In this document: positions 7,862-16,798 of the stretch, in pieces
Position numbering within the stretch: position 1 is the stretch's first letter
How the letters are laid out: every line of letters starts with the position of its first letter
NCBI GenBank assembly: GCA_903848645.1
Contig: CAINGU010000040.1
Span: 124,001 to 188,000, forward strand
DNA: 64,000 nt
Reading direction: 5' to 3'
Source: an uncultured cyanobacterium
GTDB taxonomy: Bacteria > Cyanobacteriota > Cyanobacteriia > Cyanobacteriales > Nostocaceae
Translations under genes and position numbers: made by a program
The notes under the pieces: model-generated
Seen by the model: the letters and a program-made list of their open reading frames with translations, nothing else
Told to the model about the DNA's origin: nothing
The model's database searches: none

Positions 7862-10800
7862 ATGAACAAAATAATAATAAATCCAGACTTAGCCAATGTT
7901 GATTATACTGATTTATTAGCAAAAATTTTATTGGTATTGCAAAAACCAAATCAGGAAATATTTAAACTTTATGATGATAATAAACGTTTACAAATCAATA
8001 TTGATCAGGTGGTAACTGAAGTTGCTAATATGCAGGTAGAAAATCCCTTGGGAGCATCTGCAAACAGTGTCCGTTCTGCTACTGTAAATATTAGTCCAGG
8101 TTCGGAAGCAAAGTTTCGGACTCAAATTCACGAAATTAAAGATTGTGTTGAGAAATTATTACAATCATTCTTAGGAGATAGCAAATCAATAGAAGAATTT
8201 GTTAGTAACCTAATTACAGATTTACAGAAATTCCAAGGAACAAAAGCTAACTTAGACTTTACCTATCCTTTTCCTAATTATGATAATCTGCAAAAGCAAC
8301 GTTTAACCTTTAATAAAAAAAATCCTGAAAACAGAGAATTACTAAAAGTCCACAAGCTAACTATTTCTGTTCAGAAAACTCGTGATTTTGATGCAGAATT
8401 GCGAAAGGGTTTAGAACATTATATTCGTGTTAAATTTGCGAGTGCAAATGCTGAAGAAAAACAAGATTTAGAATACATTCTTGAAGATTTAGAAAAAGAT
8501 CAAAATTCTGACCTTTTTCGGTTGCGGGATGTTGTCAATAAAGAAACATTAGGAAAACTCAAAAAACAAGCACAGATAAATTATTTAGAGTTCCTGCTAG
8601 AAAATATTAACACCAATAGTAGAAATCTCAATTCCACAGGTGCTATCCCAGGTGGTATATACTTAGAAGATTTAATTAGAAGACTAAGACTTATAGAAGA
8701 ATATATCAACGATAGCAATAAAGCTGATGGTGATTATCTCGTCAATTATGCAGGTGCTGAAGTTAATTACAAAGATGCTTTTTCTCGTGGTGAAGCATTT
8801 GATAAGCTGCCAATTATTCCCATAGTAGAAGGTTTTTTGGGAGAAACAAAAGATGAAAATCGCGGAGAAATTCAATTTGTATTTGGACTCAAATTGAAGT
8901 TTGATGGTAAAGTTCATACTGACGGTGGTAAAAGCGTTTTTGATTATCGTCTCAATATCCTGAATCCAGATAGTCAAGAACATAAAGATGCACTTGCAGA
9001 TCCTTTACAGCGAGAATCATTTGCAAAAGAGGTATTAAGAATAGCATTTTTGTACTATTTTGTATTTGCATCTCGTCAAGATCCAGAAAAAAAAAACTAC
9101 AACCCCAATGATGAATTAAAATATGATCCTATTGCGGGATTTGAACAAGGAGTAATATCAATCCTAAAAGGTTCTGATGATATAGCAAAACAGGACTTAT
9201 TGCGGAAAATTCTTAAAGGTTTTACTAAATTTAATATTCAGGTTAAAATCAATTTTCTCAAAGATATACTGCAAGATATTCTCAAACGGAAAACTTCCTT
9301 TCCTACAAGAGAGTATCCTGTACATATTTCTGTGAAAAACGGGATTCTTGAAGAAGATACCCGAAATATTTTCAATAACAATACATTTTTCAAACCTGTT
9401 GTCAGAAGAAATCCTAAAGAAGTTCTCAAATACATATCTTTAGGAAAACCAAATACAGAAACAAATTCCCTTTGTACCCTACCAGCTAAAGTTACTATCA
9501 ACGACATTCACTTTTTTGCTACAGATGATCAAGAAACCTTTAGCATGGAATATGATTTAACTGCTATCCGCTATCCGCGCATTACCAGTAATTTTTGCAC
9601 CTTTAGATGATCCGAGATGTTTAAGTATTTGCAGTCAACACTTCAAAACTCGACAACTTTTATTATTTCCCTATCGTTTAGAAAATAAAAAACTAGAACC
9701 TCCTCAAGCTTTTGTTTATAAATTTACTTACGGTTTGCTTGCTTATATTTGTCTTGAACTTTTACTGGAAAAGCAGACAAGATTATTTATTCCCATTCTC
9801 AGATTACATCTGCACGGTAAAGATGATGATGCACCGATAGAAAAATTTATAGTTTCTTTATCTGCTGTTTTATCTCATTTATTCAATGAAACCCATCGTG
9901 CTAATAAGAAAGGATTTGATATTAGAAAGTTGGGATTTAAAATTCCTAATACTATGAGTTCGTTGTACTCTGTTTTACCCAAAAAATTCACTTTTCATAG
10001 TTCTTCAAAATCTCCCAAATTAGACAAACTAGCCATTATTATTGTCTCCAGTCGTGAAAGTGATCGTGGTTGGAATGGTTCTGCAAAAATCTACAATTTA
10101 ATGGGAGAAATTATAGGTGTAAACACGAAAAATGGGGTAGTCAAATTTCAGTTACCGACAACTTTTTCTGACAACTATAACCAGCAAGAAATGTATACAA
10201 ATCCTAGCGTAATTATTGATAAAGTTACTGAACTTTACCAACTGGGATACAAGCACATTGTCTATATTGCGAAAGCACCTTTTACTAGCACATTACATCT
10301 AACACAAACAGAAGATGATGATGGACTTTTCTTTATGTCAAGAGACGTAATTAGAGGTTTAAAATCTGAATATCATGATATCAAAATCTATCCCATGTTT
10401 TTTGATAAATACTATGCGGTTAGACTGGAAGATATTGCAGCTAGTTCTTTGTATATTCAAGACACAGTAGAACTAACAAATTTACTCGAAGATCCTAGCA
10501 AAAAATCTGTTGTATTTTTCAACTTATTTAATGGAATGAAAGTAGGTAAAGAGGAAGAAAGATATTATAGAGGTGTCATTTCTTATGCGACGCTGTTAAA
10601 TATTTATCAAGGAATCCTTGACGATGAAGATATTCACAAAGGACTTATTTTTGATGGTTCATTAAAAGACGATATCTTGCAATATTTGACTTTATTTCAC
10701 TTCTCCCGCTACCAAAAAGCCGACAAACAAATTCACGTCAAACTAGATCCTTACGACAATTTAATCGGAGATAAATCCGTGGGTAAACTTTCTTTACTTA

Positions 10801-10877
10801 ATCATTTTAAAGGAAAAGGTGAATTTAACTCTTTAGCATTTTTAACTCTTGTGAGAAAAGTGTTAAATGCAAAGTAA
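7862..10877 (+). pseudogene. Large orphan gene (about 1002 aa) split by a 7-bp duplication
   Basis: Two long frames (to 9610, and 9735-10877) are one gene. A tandem copy of ctatccg at 9564-9570/9571-9577 shifts the frame; removing one copy joins ...EYDLTAIR to ALPVIFAPLDDPRC... and leaves 3009 nt, exactly 1003 codons, open through to TAA 10877. ATG 7862 follows AAGGG at a 5-nt gap and is preferred to GTG 7856. The rebuilt protein is not recognised. Residues about 1-350 are helical and charged; about 570-690 are mixed; about 720-1002 alternate strands and helices (KLAIIIVSSRESDRGWNG, YNLMGEIIGV, GYKHIVYIAKAPF, DIKIYPMFFDKYYAVRL), as in Rossmann or RNase H/Piwi-like folds. No catalytic motif can be assigned. 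The downstream gene at 10914 is probably cotranscribed. Confidence 0.8.
9564..9577. repeat. Frame-breaking 7-bp tandem duplication
   Basis: Two adjacent copies of ctatccg inside the orphan gene. One copy keeps the frame open across the whole gene; two copies lead to TGA at 9608-9610. This is the expected product of slipped-strand replication. Confidence 0.85.
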
Positions 10878-10913
10878 AGCAAAGGTTAACACAAAAATCA
10901 TCTGAAAATTAAC

Positions 10914-12509
10914 ATGAAATCTAAAATAGCTGAAGATTTAGGACGTTTATTTGAAGTAGGTTTTAATATTGGAGTTATTGCTTATATTCAAGAACAGAAA
11001 ATTAAGCACAAATTTGGTGACTTATATCGTCAAGAATTACAGCAGCTAAAATTATCTAACATCCAACAGCGATTTGTGGCTAAAGTTATCAGCACTGTAG
11101 AAAGAGAAATGGCTAAAAAGTGGAGTATATTTTTTATTCAAAAGGGGTTTTTAAGTGGTTTTAATTTCTTCCGAGAATACATCAAATCTACAGGTTGGGA
11201 TAAACCACACAAATTACCAAATGTGGAAATATTATATTATCAATGTCGGTTTAATGGTGATAATAGTATTGGTACTTATGACACCAAGGATGATTCTCAG
11301 TGGTTTAGGGAAGTATTATCTCAATTTGACAACTTAGATAATATCCCTCAATATATTACAAAGTATAAGAAAAAAGGCGAGTTTCTGAATGCAGATACTT
11401 TAATTTTATTACGTCATAGGAAAGAGGATCGAGTTATTTGTGTTGATTTATCGGTGTTTTCTATCAACTCCAATGAAGATGTTGAAGATATTGATTATAT
11501 AGCAATTATCCGCAGGTTATTAATGCGGGATATTAGCTATTTACGTTCAAAAAGTGTCTTTTCTAGTCTGAGAATTGATACTGAATCTTTAGGGTTAGAA
11601 TTTTCAGAAGGTTTAAAGACATACTTTACTGCTTTTAAATATAGGGATAAAGAAAGTACCAAATCAATTCAAGCTGCTTGTTATCTCCATAGCTTCTATG
11701 AATTTCTGCAAAAAACTACTATTCTTCCAGATACAGCAAATCTAGTTTTCAATTCTATAGGATATAGCGATCGCGGAATTAGTACAATATCCATTCAACG
11801 GGAAAATGTAGATATCTTAAAAACTTGTTATCAGGATTTCGTAATTCAAAGTACAACTGAATCTAATTATTTAGCACTACAAAAGTCTTTTAACAGCAAG
11901 TTTTCAGAAATTTCTCATACTCTCGATAAGTTATTAGATTTTGGTAAACTTGAACCTGGTTATATTAGTGGTGGTTTGCTGGTAGTACCTATTGCTAATA
12001 ATAAGTTAGAAGAAACTTATCAAATGCGACTAGCTGATATAACAACCTATGCTAATGAAGAATTGTGGAAAAATATGCACGAAATTACCCGTCGCAAATC
12101 TTATTATCCAGAAAATTTACGATTTGCTATTCAAGATGCGATAGAATTAGTAAAAAATTTAAAAGATGATGTGAAGAAAACACAAAGACTGGAACAAAGT
12201 AGTCAACACAATGATCAATATTACGCTTTACCATTATTTGCATTTATTAGTGGGGAAGTTATGAAAGAATATTTTGAAAATGAACCACAAGAACCGGAAG
12301 ATCAACTTTTTCGGGATATTTTATCTACCTATATTCGCTCATTATATCCCGTTGGTAATGTTTTACCAATTGGTCATAATTACAAAGAATTTCCCTTTGT
12401 GGTATTTAGAAGTTATAGCTTAGAAGAAATCAGAAACAAAATATTTACAGAAAAGTACCTATTAAATTCTCATGAATTAAATGTGCTAAATTTGATTCTT
12501 TCTTCCTAA
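10914..12509 (+). CDS. Unrecognised 531-aa partner protein of the orphan module
   Basis: Not recognised. It starts 36 bp after the split gene, on the same strand, and looks intact. Residues 1-95 are helical (AEDLGRLFEVGFNIGVIAYI, KKWSIFFIQKGFLSGFNFFR). Around 160-182, NADTLILLRHRKEDRVICVD followed by LSVF has the strand-turn-strand spacing of a PD-(D/E)xK nuclease core (D161, D178), but the usual lysine position is serine (S180), so activity is doubtful. Around 350-365 a glycine-rich strand (GYISGGLLVVPIAN) precedes a long helical segment (LADITTYANEELWKNMHEIT). No signal peptide or membrane helix is seen. The pairing with the about 1002-aa gene suggests one functional unit, possibly nucleic-acid related; that is inference. 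Confidence 0.75.
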   Translation: MKSKIAEDLGRLFEVGFNIGVIAYIQEQKIKHKFGDLYRQELQQLKLSNIQQRFVAKVISTVEREMAKKWSIFFIQKGFLSGFNFFREYIKSTGWDKPHKLPNVEILYYQCRFNGDNSIGTYDTKDDSQWFREVLSQFDNLDNIPQYITKYKKKGEFLNADTLILLRHRKEDRVICVDLSVFSINSNEDVEDIDYIAIIRRLLMRDISYLRSKSVFSSLRIDTESLGLEFSEGLKTYFTAFKYRDKESTKSIQAACYLHSFYEFLQKTTILPDTANLVFNSIGYSDRGISTISIQRENVDILKTCYQDFVIQSTTESNYLALQKSFNSKFSEISHTLDKLLDFGKLEPGYISGGLLVVPIANNKLEETYQMRLADITTYANEELWKNMHEITRRKSYYPENLRFAIQDAIELVKNLKDDVKKTQRLEQSSQHNDQYYALPLFAFISGEVMKEYFENEPQEPEDQLFRDILSTYIRSLYPVGNVLPIGHNYKEFPFVVFRSYSLEEIRNKIFTEKYLLNSHELNVLNLILSS

Positions 12510-12537
12510 ACATCTCCCATAAATCCCCAAAAATCAA

Positions 12538-12566
12538 ATACCCGACTCCTTGGAAAAGTCGAGTAT
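12538..12566. terminator. Hairpin terminator after the orphan module
   Basis: Inverted repeat of the ataccCGACT...AGTCGagtat type, 29 nt downstream of the stop at 12509. The same hairpin family occurs at 25604 and 48865, each 3' of genes. Confidence 0.6.
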
Positions 12567-12570
12567 CTAA

Positions 12571-12789
12571 GAGGGTGTTTGAAAAGTCTAAATTCATACT
12601 CTCTGGGCGATTAGAAATCGCGGCTACACAGACAAAACCCACCTATTCCTTCGGTTCGGTAAGGGATATGTGGGTTCAGAAGCTTTGATTTTTCATTAGT
12701 CCACGAAGGTGGACTTCGCTTGTGTAGTAGCGAATTATATTCGCCGATAGCGTAGCGTGGCGTTAGCCATAAACTTTTCAAACATCCTC
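12571..12789. mobile_element. 219-bp MITE with terminal inverted repeats
   Basis: The left end gagggtgtttgaaaagt (12571-12587) is matched by acttttcaaacatcctc (12773-12789), a 17-bp inverted repeat with one mismatch. TAA flanks both sides (12568-12570 and 12790-12792), fitting a 3-bp target duplication as made by IS5-type transposases with TNA targets. There is no transposase. The interior has several hairpins, such as gtccacgaaggtggac and gcgaattatattcgc. It must be mobilised in trans, if at all. Confidence 0.82.
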
Positions 12790-12879
12790 TAAAATGAATG
12801 ATAATTTTTCGCGTTTTATGGGTTGAGGCTATTGACTTGCACCAAAAAATCTGTTAGACTAGATCTTGATAAGGAAGAA

Positions 12880-14280
12880 CTATTCTGCACTTTCTCCCCC
12901 AACCACAACATCTCGAATTCGTAAACTGGGACCTCCGCAACCAACAGGTAAACCATTTTGTCCACCTTTACCACAACCCCCGGATTCATCCCAGTAAAAA
13001 TCATCACCAATGGCTTCGATATCTGCGAGGGTTTGGAAGACGTTACCAGAAAGAGTAACATCTTTCACAGGTTCAGCAATTTTGCCATTTCTAATCATCC
13101 AAGCTTCCCCAGCACTGAAAGTGAACATTTCCCCGTTCGTCATTCCCCCTAACCAATTTTGAGCAAAAACACCTTCTTTAATCCCTGTAAATAAATCTGC
13201 GACGGGAGTTTTACCCCGTTCAATCCAGGTATTTGTCATTCTCACAATGGGGGAATAGTGATAATTAAGACAACGAGCATTACCTGTGGGTTTTTCTTCT
13301 AATTTACCAGCAGTTTCACGGGAATGGAGTCTACCAACTAATACACCATCTTCAATTAATTGGGTAGTCGTCGCAGGTGTACCTTCATCGTCGTAAAAAT
13401 AACTGCCGCGATGTCCTTGGGGTGCAGCACCATCAAATATTTGCAGTTCTTCGGGTCCAAAACGTCTTCCCAAAGTCATAACTTCGAGAATATCGGGGTT
13501 TTCATAAGCCATATCTGCTTCGGAAAGATGTCCAAAGGCTTCATGTACAAATAAACCGCTGAGAATGGGATCAATAACTACGGTGTAAGTATTACCTTTG
13601 ACAGGCGGTAAAGATAAAGACGTAACTGCTCTTTTTGCTGCACCTTTAACTTGCTTGTCTAAATTAGTTAAGTCTTCGTAAGCCTTGCGAGAACCTGTGG
13701 TTTCTCTGCCAGTTTGCACTGTGTCCCCATTCCTTGCTGTAGCAGCAAAGCGCATTTCCATATCTACCCAAGATTGGTCAATAAAAGTTCCTTCTGAGGT
13801 GACAATAATCACTCTTTGGGTACTGTCACTATAATGAACGGAGGTGGTAGTAATGCGGTGATCAACTGTTTTTAAAAGGTCAGTATAGTGATCGCATAAT
13901 TGCTTTTTCTGCTTTAGCGAAACCTGACGGGGATCAGTACCCAGTAAAGGTAATTTACATACGGCTTGTACGGGATCAATCGCTGCAAGTATAGTCTCTT
14001 CATCACCCACTATCCGGGCTGCGGCAATGGCTTCTTCTATGCGTTCTTCAATGGTTGCTAATTTATTAAAACTACTTAAACCCCAGCCACCTTTATAACA
14101 AGTGCGAACATGGCCACCAATGGAAATCCCTTCGCTGAGAGTTTCCACTTTATCACCACGCAAAACAATATCTGTTCCCTCGGCTTCTTCCAAGCGAATC
14201 ATCAAATAATCCACACGAGAAGAGTAACGGGAAATTAAATCTGAGAGGATATTTTGAACATCAGTAAGTTTAGTTGTCAT
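12880..14280 (-). CDS. tldD: TldD-family metalloprotease
   Basis: A 466-aa zinc peptidase subunit of the TldD/PmbA family, which with PmbA degrades unfolded or small peptides and matures some ribosomal peptides. The zinc motif HEAFGH is present in LFVHEAFGHLSEADMAYENP at about residue 245. Other family blocks are SEGISIGGHVRTCYKGGWGL, DDEGTPATTTQLIEDGVLVG, GNARCLNYHYSPIVRMTNTW and LSGNVFQTLADIEAIGDDFY. Length is typical. It follows a photolyase-like gene on the same strand by 32 bp. No PmbA partner lies in the window. Confidence 0.92.
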   Translation of the reverse strand: MTTKLTDVQNILSDLISRYSSRVDYLMIRLEEAEGTDIVLRGDKVETLSEGISIGGHVRTCYKGGWGLSSFNKLATIEERIEEAIAAARIVGDEETILAAIDPVQAVCKLPLLGTDPRQVSLKQKKQLCDHYTDLLKTVDHRITTTSVHYSDSTQRVIIVTSEGTFIDQSWVDMEMRFAATARNGDTVQTGRETTGSRKAYEDLTNLDKQVKGAAKRAVTSLSLPPVKGNTYTVVIDPILSGLFVHEAFGHLSEADMAYENPDILEVMTLGRRFGPEELQIFDGAAPQGHRGSYFYDDEGTPATTTQLIEDGVLVGRLHSRETAGKLEEKPTGNARCLNYHYSPIVRMTNTWIERGKTPVADLFTGIKEGVFAQNWLGGMTNGEMFTFSAGEAWMIRNGKIAEPVKDVTLSGNVFQTLADIEAIGDDFYWDESGGCGKGGQNGLPVGCGGPSLRIRDVVVGGESAE

Positions 14281-14312
14281 TTTATGAATCGCGATAAATT
14301 ACATTTATTTTC

Positions 14313-14729
14313 TTATTGAAAAACATATTTTTGGGCTACTTTCCAATAACGGGAAAACCGCTTTAAATCAATATATCCGTCATATTCAAAAAACGGTTCT
14401 CCAGCCAAGACTTCTAATTTTACAGACTTTTCAATTTGATGACGAATATCATCAAATCGCGGACTGGGACTATCTGTAGTTACAACTAAATTAGTATTAT
14501 GTTCTTTTGCAAAAGCTAAAATTTCTTGTGCTACATTTCCCCGGCGAATTTCTACAGGTAATTCTAGCAAACATTCATAAATGAAAGTCAGGCGTTTTAG
14601 GCCAATTTGCCATTCTCCTATTAAAGCATCATCCCAAACCCAAAGGGCTGGGGCTTGGGGATATGCTTGAAGTGCAGGGTTTTGGGGACTCAGACAGTCT
14701 CCATTGATCCAAATAACTGGTGTATTCAT
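14313..14729 (-). CDS. Stand-alone photolyase-like N-terminal domain protein
   Basis: A 138-aa protein resembling only the alpha/beta antenna-binding N-terminal domain of DNA photolyase/cryptochrome: ALWVWDDALIGEWQIGLKRL, FIYECLLELPVEIRRGNVAQ, EILAFAKEHNTNLVVTTDSP. The FAD-binding helical domain is absent and the frame ends cleanly, so this is either a separate small family or an old truncation. Position upstream of tldD (32 bp) suggests one transcript. It cannot be a working photolyase alone. Confidence 0.6.
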   Translation of the reverse strand: MNTPVIWINGDCLSPQNPALQAYPQAPALWVWDDALIGEWQIGLKRLTFIYECLLELPVEIRRGNVAQEILAFAKEHNTNLVVTTDSPSPRFDDIRHQIEKSVKLEVLAGEPFFEYDGYIDLKRFSRYWKVAQKYVFQ

Positions 14730-15270
14730 TATCTGCGCTTATCTATATCAATAGAAAAACAAATATATAACCATCTTAAATCATAACGGCGATGGTTGAT
14801 ATTCAAAAAAGCTCAAATCTTTTAAATCCTGATTTGACAAGCATTCTGACTCCTAACTCCTAACTGATAAATTCCCTTGCCAATAAATTTTTAATAATTT
14901 TTGCAAAATCGTAACTATGGATACATCCAATTCTGGCAACCGTGGATAACATGATAAAAATATTCACATAGTAAAAAACATCAAGAACCAAAAAACCATT
15001 GTTCTTGTTCATCTTTCCATCTTTATAAACAGCAGCCTACAGGAGTTTACCTTCCTAAATAATTTACCTGACAAAAATAATCCCTACTGCCTTAAATATA
15101 AGGACAAAACAACTTTATCACAATCCAGTATGACATCACAAAAACCTGTCATACCCATTCGGGATTTTAGATTGGGAATGAATTACACTTTTGCAGCAAT
15201 TTCCCACACCACTAAATATCCGCAGTTAGCGTCCTTGTGATATTTCAGCTAAACAATCAAGGAGTTTATT
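14730..15270. other. Non-coding gap, 541 bp
   Basis: Holds promoters for the leftward tldD unit and the rightward small gene at 15271. No supported gene. There is an imperfect inverted repeat aagaac...gttctt near 14984-15008, a gactcctaactcctaactga heptamer-type repeat near 14850, and the ribosome site aaggag at about 15259-15264. Confidence 0.5.
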
Positions 15271-15534
15271 ATGCTTCGACAAATGTGCTGGTTATCTAAG
15301 TCTAGCGGCGATGATGAAAAGATTTTGTACTTGCAAACTGCACCTGGACAACCTTGGCGGCCTTACACAGCTTTTCCACAGTTTTCAGTTCCAGATTATC
15401 GCGTTCCTCGTGGTTCTAAGGGTTGGGCAACTTATCAAAAACTCTTTAAAGCAGGTTGGACTTTAGTACCTAGCGCCAGAGGTAGCGAATTTGGTGATAG
15501 TTGCTATGCAGAGTCAACTGTGCAGAGTTCATAG
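15271..15534 (+). CDS. Small conserved-looking protein, 87 aa
   Basis: Not recognised by function. The ATG has a strong ribosome site (aaggag, 6-nt spacing). The protein is soluble, rich in Trp, Tyr, Pro and Ser (APGQPWRPYTAFPQFSVPDY, then KGWATYQKLFKAGWTLVPSA), with two cysteines. The long untranslated leader and good start suggest a real, individually regulated gene. A dispersed repeat begins just 4 bp after the stop. Confidence 0.6.
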   Translation: MLRQMCWLSKSSGDDEKILYLQTAPGQPWRPYTAFPQFSVPDYRVPRGSKGWATYQKLFKAGWTLVPSARGSEFGDSCYAESTVQSS

Positions 15535-15538
15535 CCTA

Positions 15539-15643
15539 TACAGCAGATTTCGGAGAAATGAGGTACAAGCTTGAATAATGAAACTCTTGTGGTGCGGGCA
15601 TCTTGCCCGCTATGTGTACCTTATAACAGCAAAAATCGCTGTA
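15539..15643. repeat. Hairpin repeat family, copy 1 (about 105 bp)
   Basis: Ends tacagcagattt / aaaaatcgctgta form an inverted repeat; inner arms atgaggtaca / tgtaccttat and a core hairpin gcgggcatcttgcccgc also pair, so the whole unit can fold into one long stem. Other copies: 32086-32192, 35653-35707 (partial) and 59971-60077. Confidence 0.85.
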
Positions 15644-15777
15644 TTACCATCTGGGGAACACCATCAATATTATCTCATCCCCAGATGGGTGAAATTATTT
15701 GCGTATCTGAGCAAGTAAACCCCAAACACCTTACAATAGATAGGGTGCGTTAACTGCTGTTACAAACATTTATATTT

Positions 15778-16035
15778 ATGCCTCCCCGTTGGCCTCGCAA
15801 ACCAGATCGCAAAGATCCAGATTTCCGTAAACTAGATGATCGCATGAATTTCGCTGTTCATGTCGGTATTTGTGCAACTGTCACTTCTGGGTTGTGGTTT
15901 TTCCACATTTTGAAAACTACTTCCTGGGAATGGCTACCTGGGTTAACACTTGGTTGGGTAGGAGTATTGCTACTGCATCTAATTTACATTGGTGCGATCG
16001 CTAATTACGACCCCACACCACCAAAATCCACCTAA
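15778..16035 (+). CDS. Small two-helix membrane protein
   Basis: An 85-aa protein with a basic, proline-rich N-terminus (MPPRWPRKPDRKDPDFRKLD) and two membrane helices, about residues 28-46 (VHVGICATVTSGLWFFHIL) and 53-75 (WLPGLTLGWVGVLLLHLIYI). It is of the small 2TM type common in cyanobacterial genomes; function unknown. The 5' region contains the copy 1 repeat. Frame is clean and includes a GCGATCGC site. Confidence 0.65.
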   Translation: MPPRWPRKPDRKDPDFRKLDDRMNFAVHVGICATVTSGLWFFHILKTTSWEWLPGLTLGWVGVLLLHLIYIGAIANYDPTPPKST

Positions 16036-16153
16036 AGAAAGAAAAACAAGCTAGGGAATTCTCCCATGTGGTAGTAGATCAAGTCTAGCTAATTGAGTAA
16101 TAATATGAAATAGGCTAAGATATTTCAATATTGCTAACAATGAGGTTATATTT

Positions 16154-16462
16154 ATGGCTAATACTAATACCACAGAAATACTAGAAACCCTAGCTGCCGA
16201 AATTGGTGAAAGTGTTTATATAGATATTGCCAAATGGCATCTTTATCTATCAGATGCCAAACTGCATCATGTTGTGGCTGAAAAATTGTATCCTTTAATT
16301 ACTTCTAAAAGCGTTAATGAAGATAAGGTAATTGCCGCTTTAGAATCTATCACTGTCAAAGTTGGTGGTGGTAGAAAGGAACTATCTTTAATTGATTTAT
16401 TACCCTTGCAATGTCAAGTTACTTTAGTAGATATTGTTGAAAAATATCAACGGGAAATCTAA
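16154..16462 (+). CDS. DUF3181-like cyanobacterial protein
   Basis: A 102-aa soluble helical protein matching the cyanobacterial DUF3181 pattern: TTEILETLAAEIGESVYIDI, AKWHLYLSDAKLHHVVAEKL, then VKVGGGRKELSLIDLLPLQC. Function is not known. It is followed 57 bp later by another small cyanobacterial gene on the same strand, perhaps in one transcript. Confidence 0.7.
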   Translation: MANTNTTEILETLAAEIGESVYIDIAKWHLYLSDAKLHHVVAEKLYPLITSKSVNEDKVIAALESITVKVGGGRKELSLIDLLPLQCQVTLVDIVEKYQREI

Positions 16463-16519
16463 TCTTCATTTTCTTCCCATTGGCAAATTTACATATTTAA
16501 ATAATGGAGGTTGATCAAG

Positions 16520-16744
16520 ATGTTTTTACAAATCAAACATAGCCACGATTTGGTGAAAATAGTCGATGTTCAAGAACTATTAGACCCCACCAGTGAAACT
16601 GTCCACGCCCAAGACCAAGAAGGACAAGAAGAACAGGAAACGGACATTTATAAAAAGGAAGAACTAGTATTTCCTTCTGGGGAAAACCTACCGCGCTGTT
16701 GGTTAGATGCCAAATTCAGAGAAAGAGAAGCTGTAGCAGCTTAA
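16520..16744 (+). CDS. Small acidic protein, 74 aa
   Basis: Function unknown. I choose ATG 16520, 9 nt after the ribosome site GGAGG (16506-16510), over the in-frame TTG at 16511, which abuts that site. The protein begins MFLQIKHSHDLVKIVDVQEL, has an acidic Gln/Glu-rich middle (HAQDQEGQEEQETDIYKKEE) and a short C-terminal motif FPSGENLPRCWLDAKFRERE. The same general pattern occurs in small cyanobacterial proteins, but I know no role. Confidence 0.6.
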   Translation: MFLQIKHSHDLVKIVDVQELLDPTSETVHAQDQEGQEEQETDIYKKEELVFPSGENLPRCWLDAKFREREAVAA

Positions 16745-16763
16745 TTTTAATTACAGTCAGTCA

Positions 16764-16792
16764 GTAGGGGTTTAGCAATGCTAAACCCCTAC
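16764..16792. terminator. Bidirectional hairpin between convergent genes
   Basis: A 14-bp perfect inverted repeat (gtaggggtttagca / tgctaaacccctac) with a single central base, placed between two convergent stop codons. It can terminate both transcripts; the same sequence type is a dispersed repeat in cyanobacteria. Confidence 0.7.
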
Positions 16793-16798
16793 ATTAAT

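Noticed and set aside
9564-9610. Programmed ribosomal frameshift in the large orphan gene
   Set aside because: There is no slippery heptamer at the junction; an exact 7-bp duplication explains the shift more simply.
12445-12642. Minus-strand frame over the end of the 531-aa gene and the MITE
   Set aside because: It runs through a terminator hairpin and a MITE end, opposite to a clear gene.
15571-15753. 60-aa open frame on the plus strand
   Set aside because: It lies mostly in hairpin repeat copy 1 and changes with the repeat; no ribosome site.
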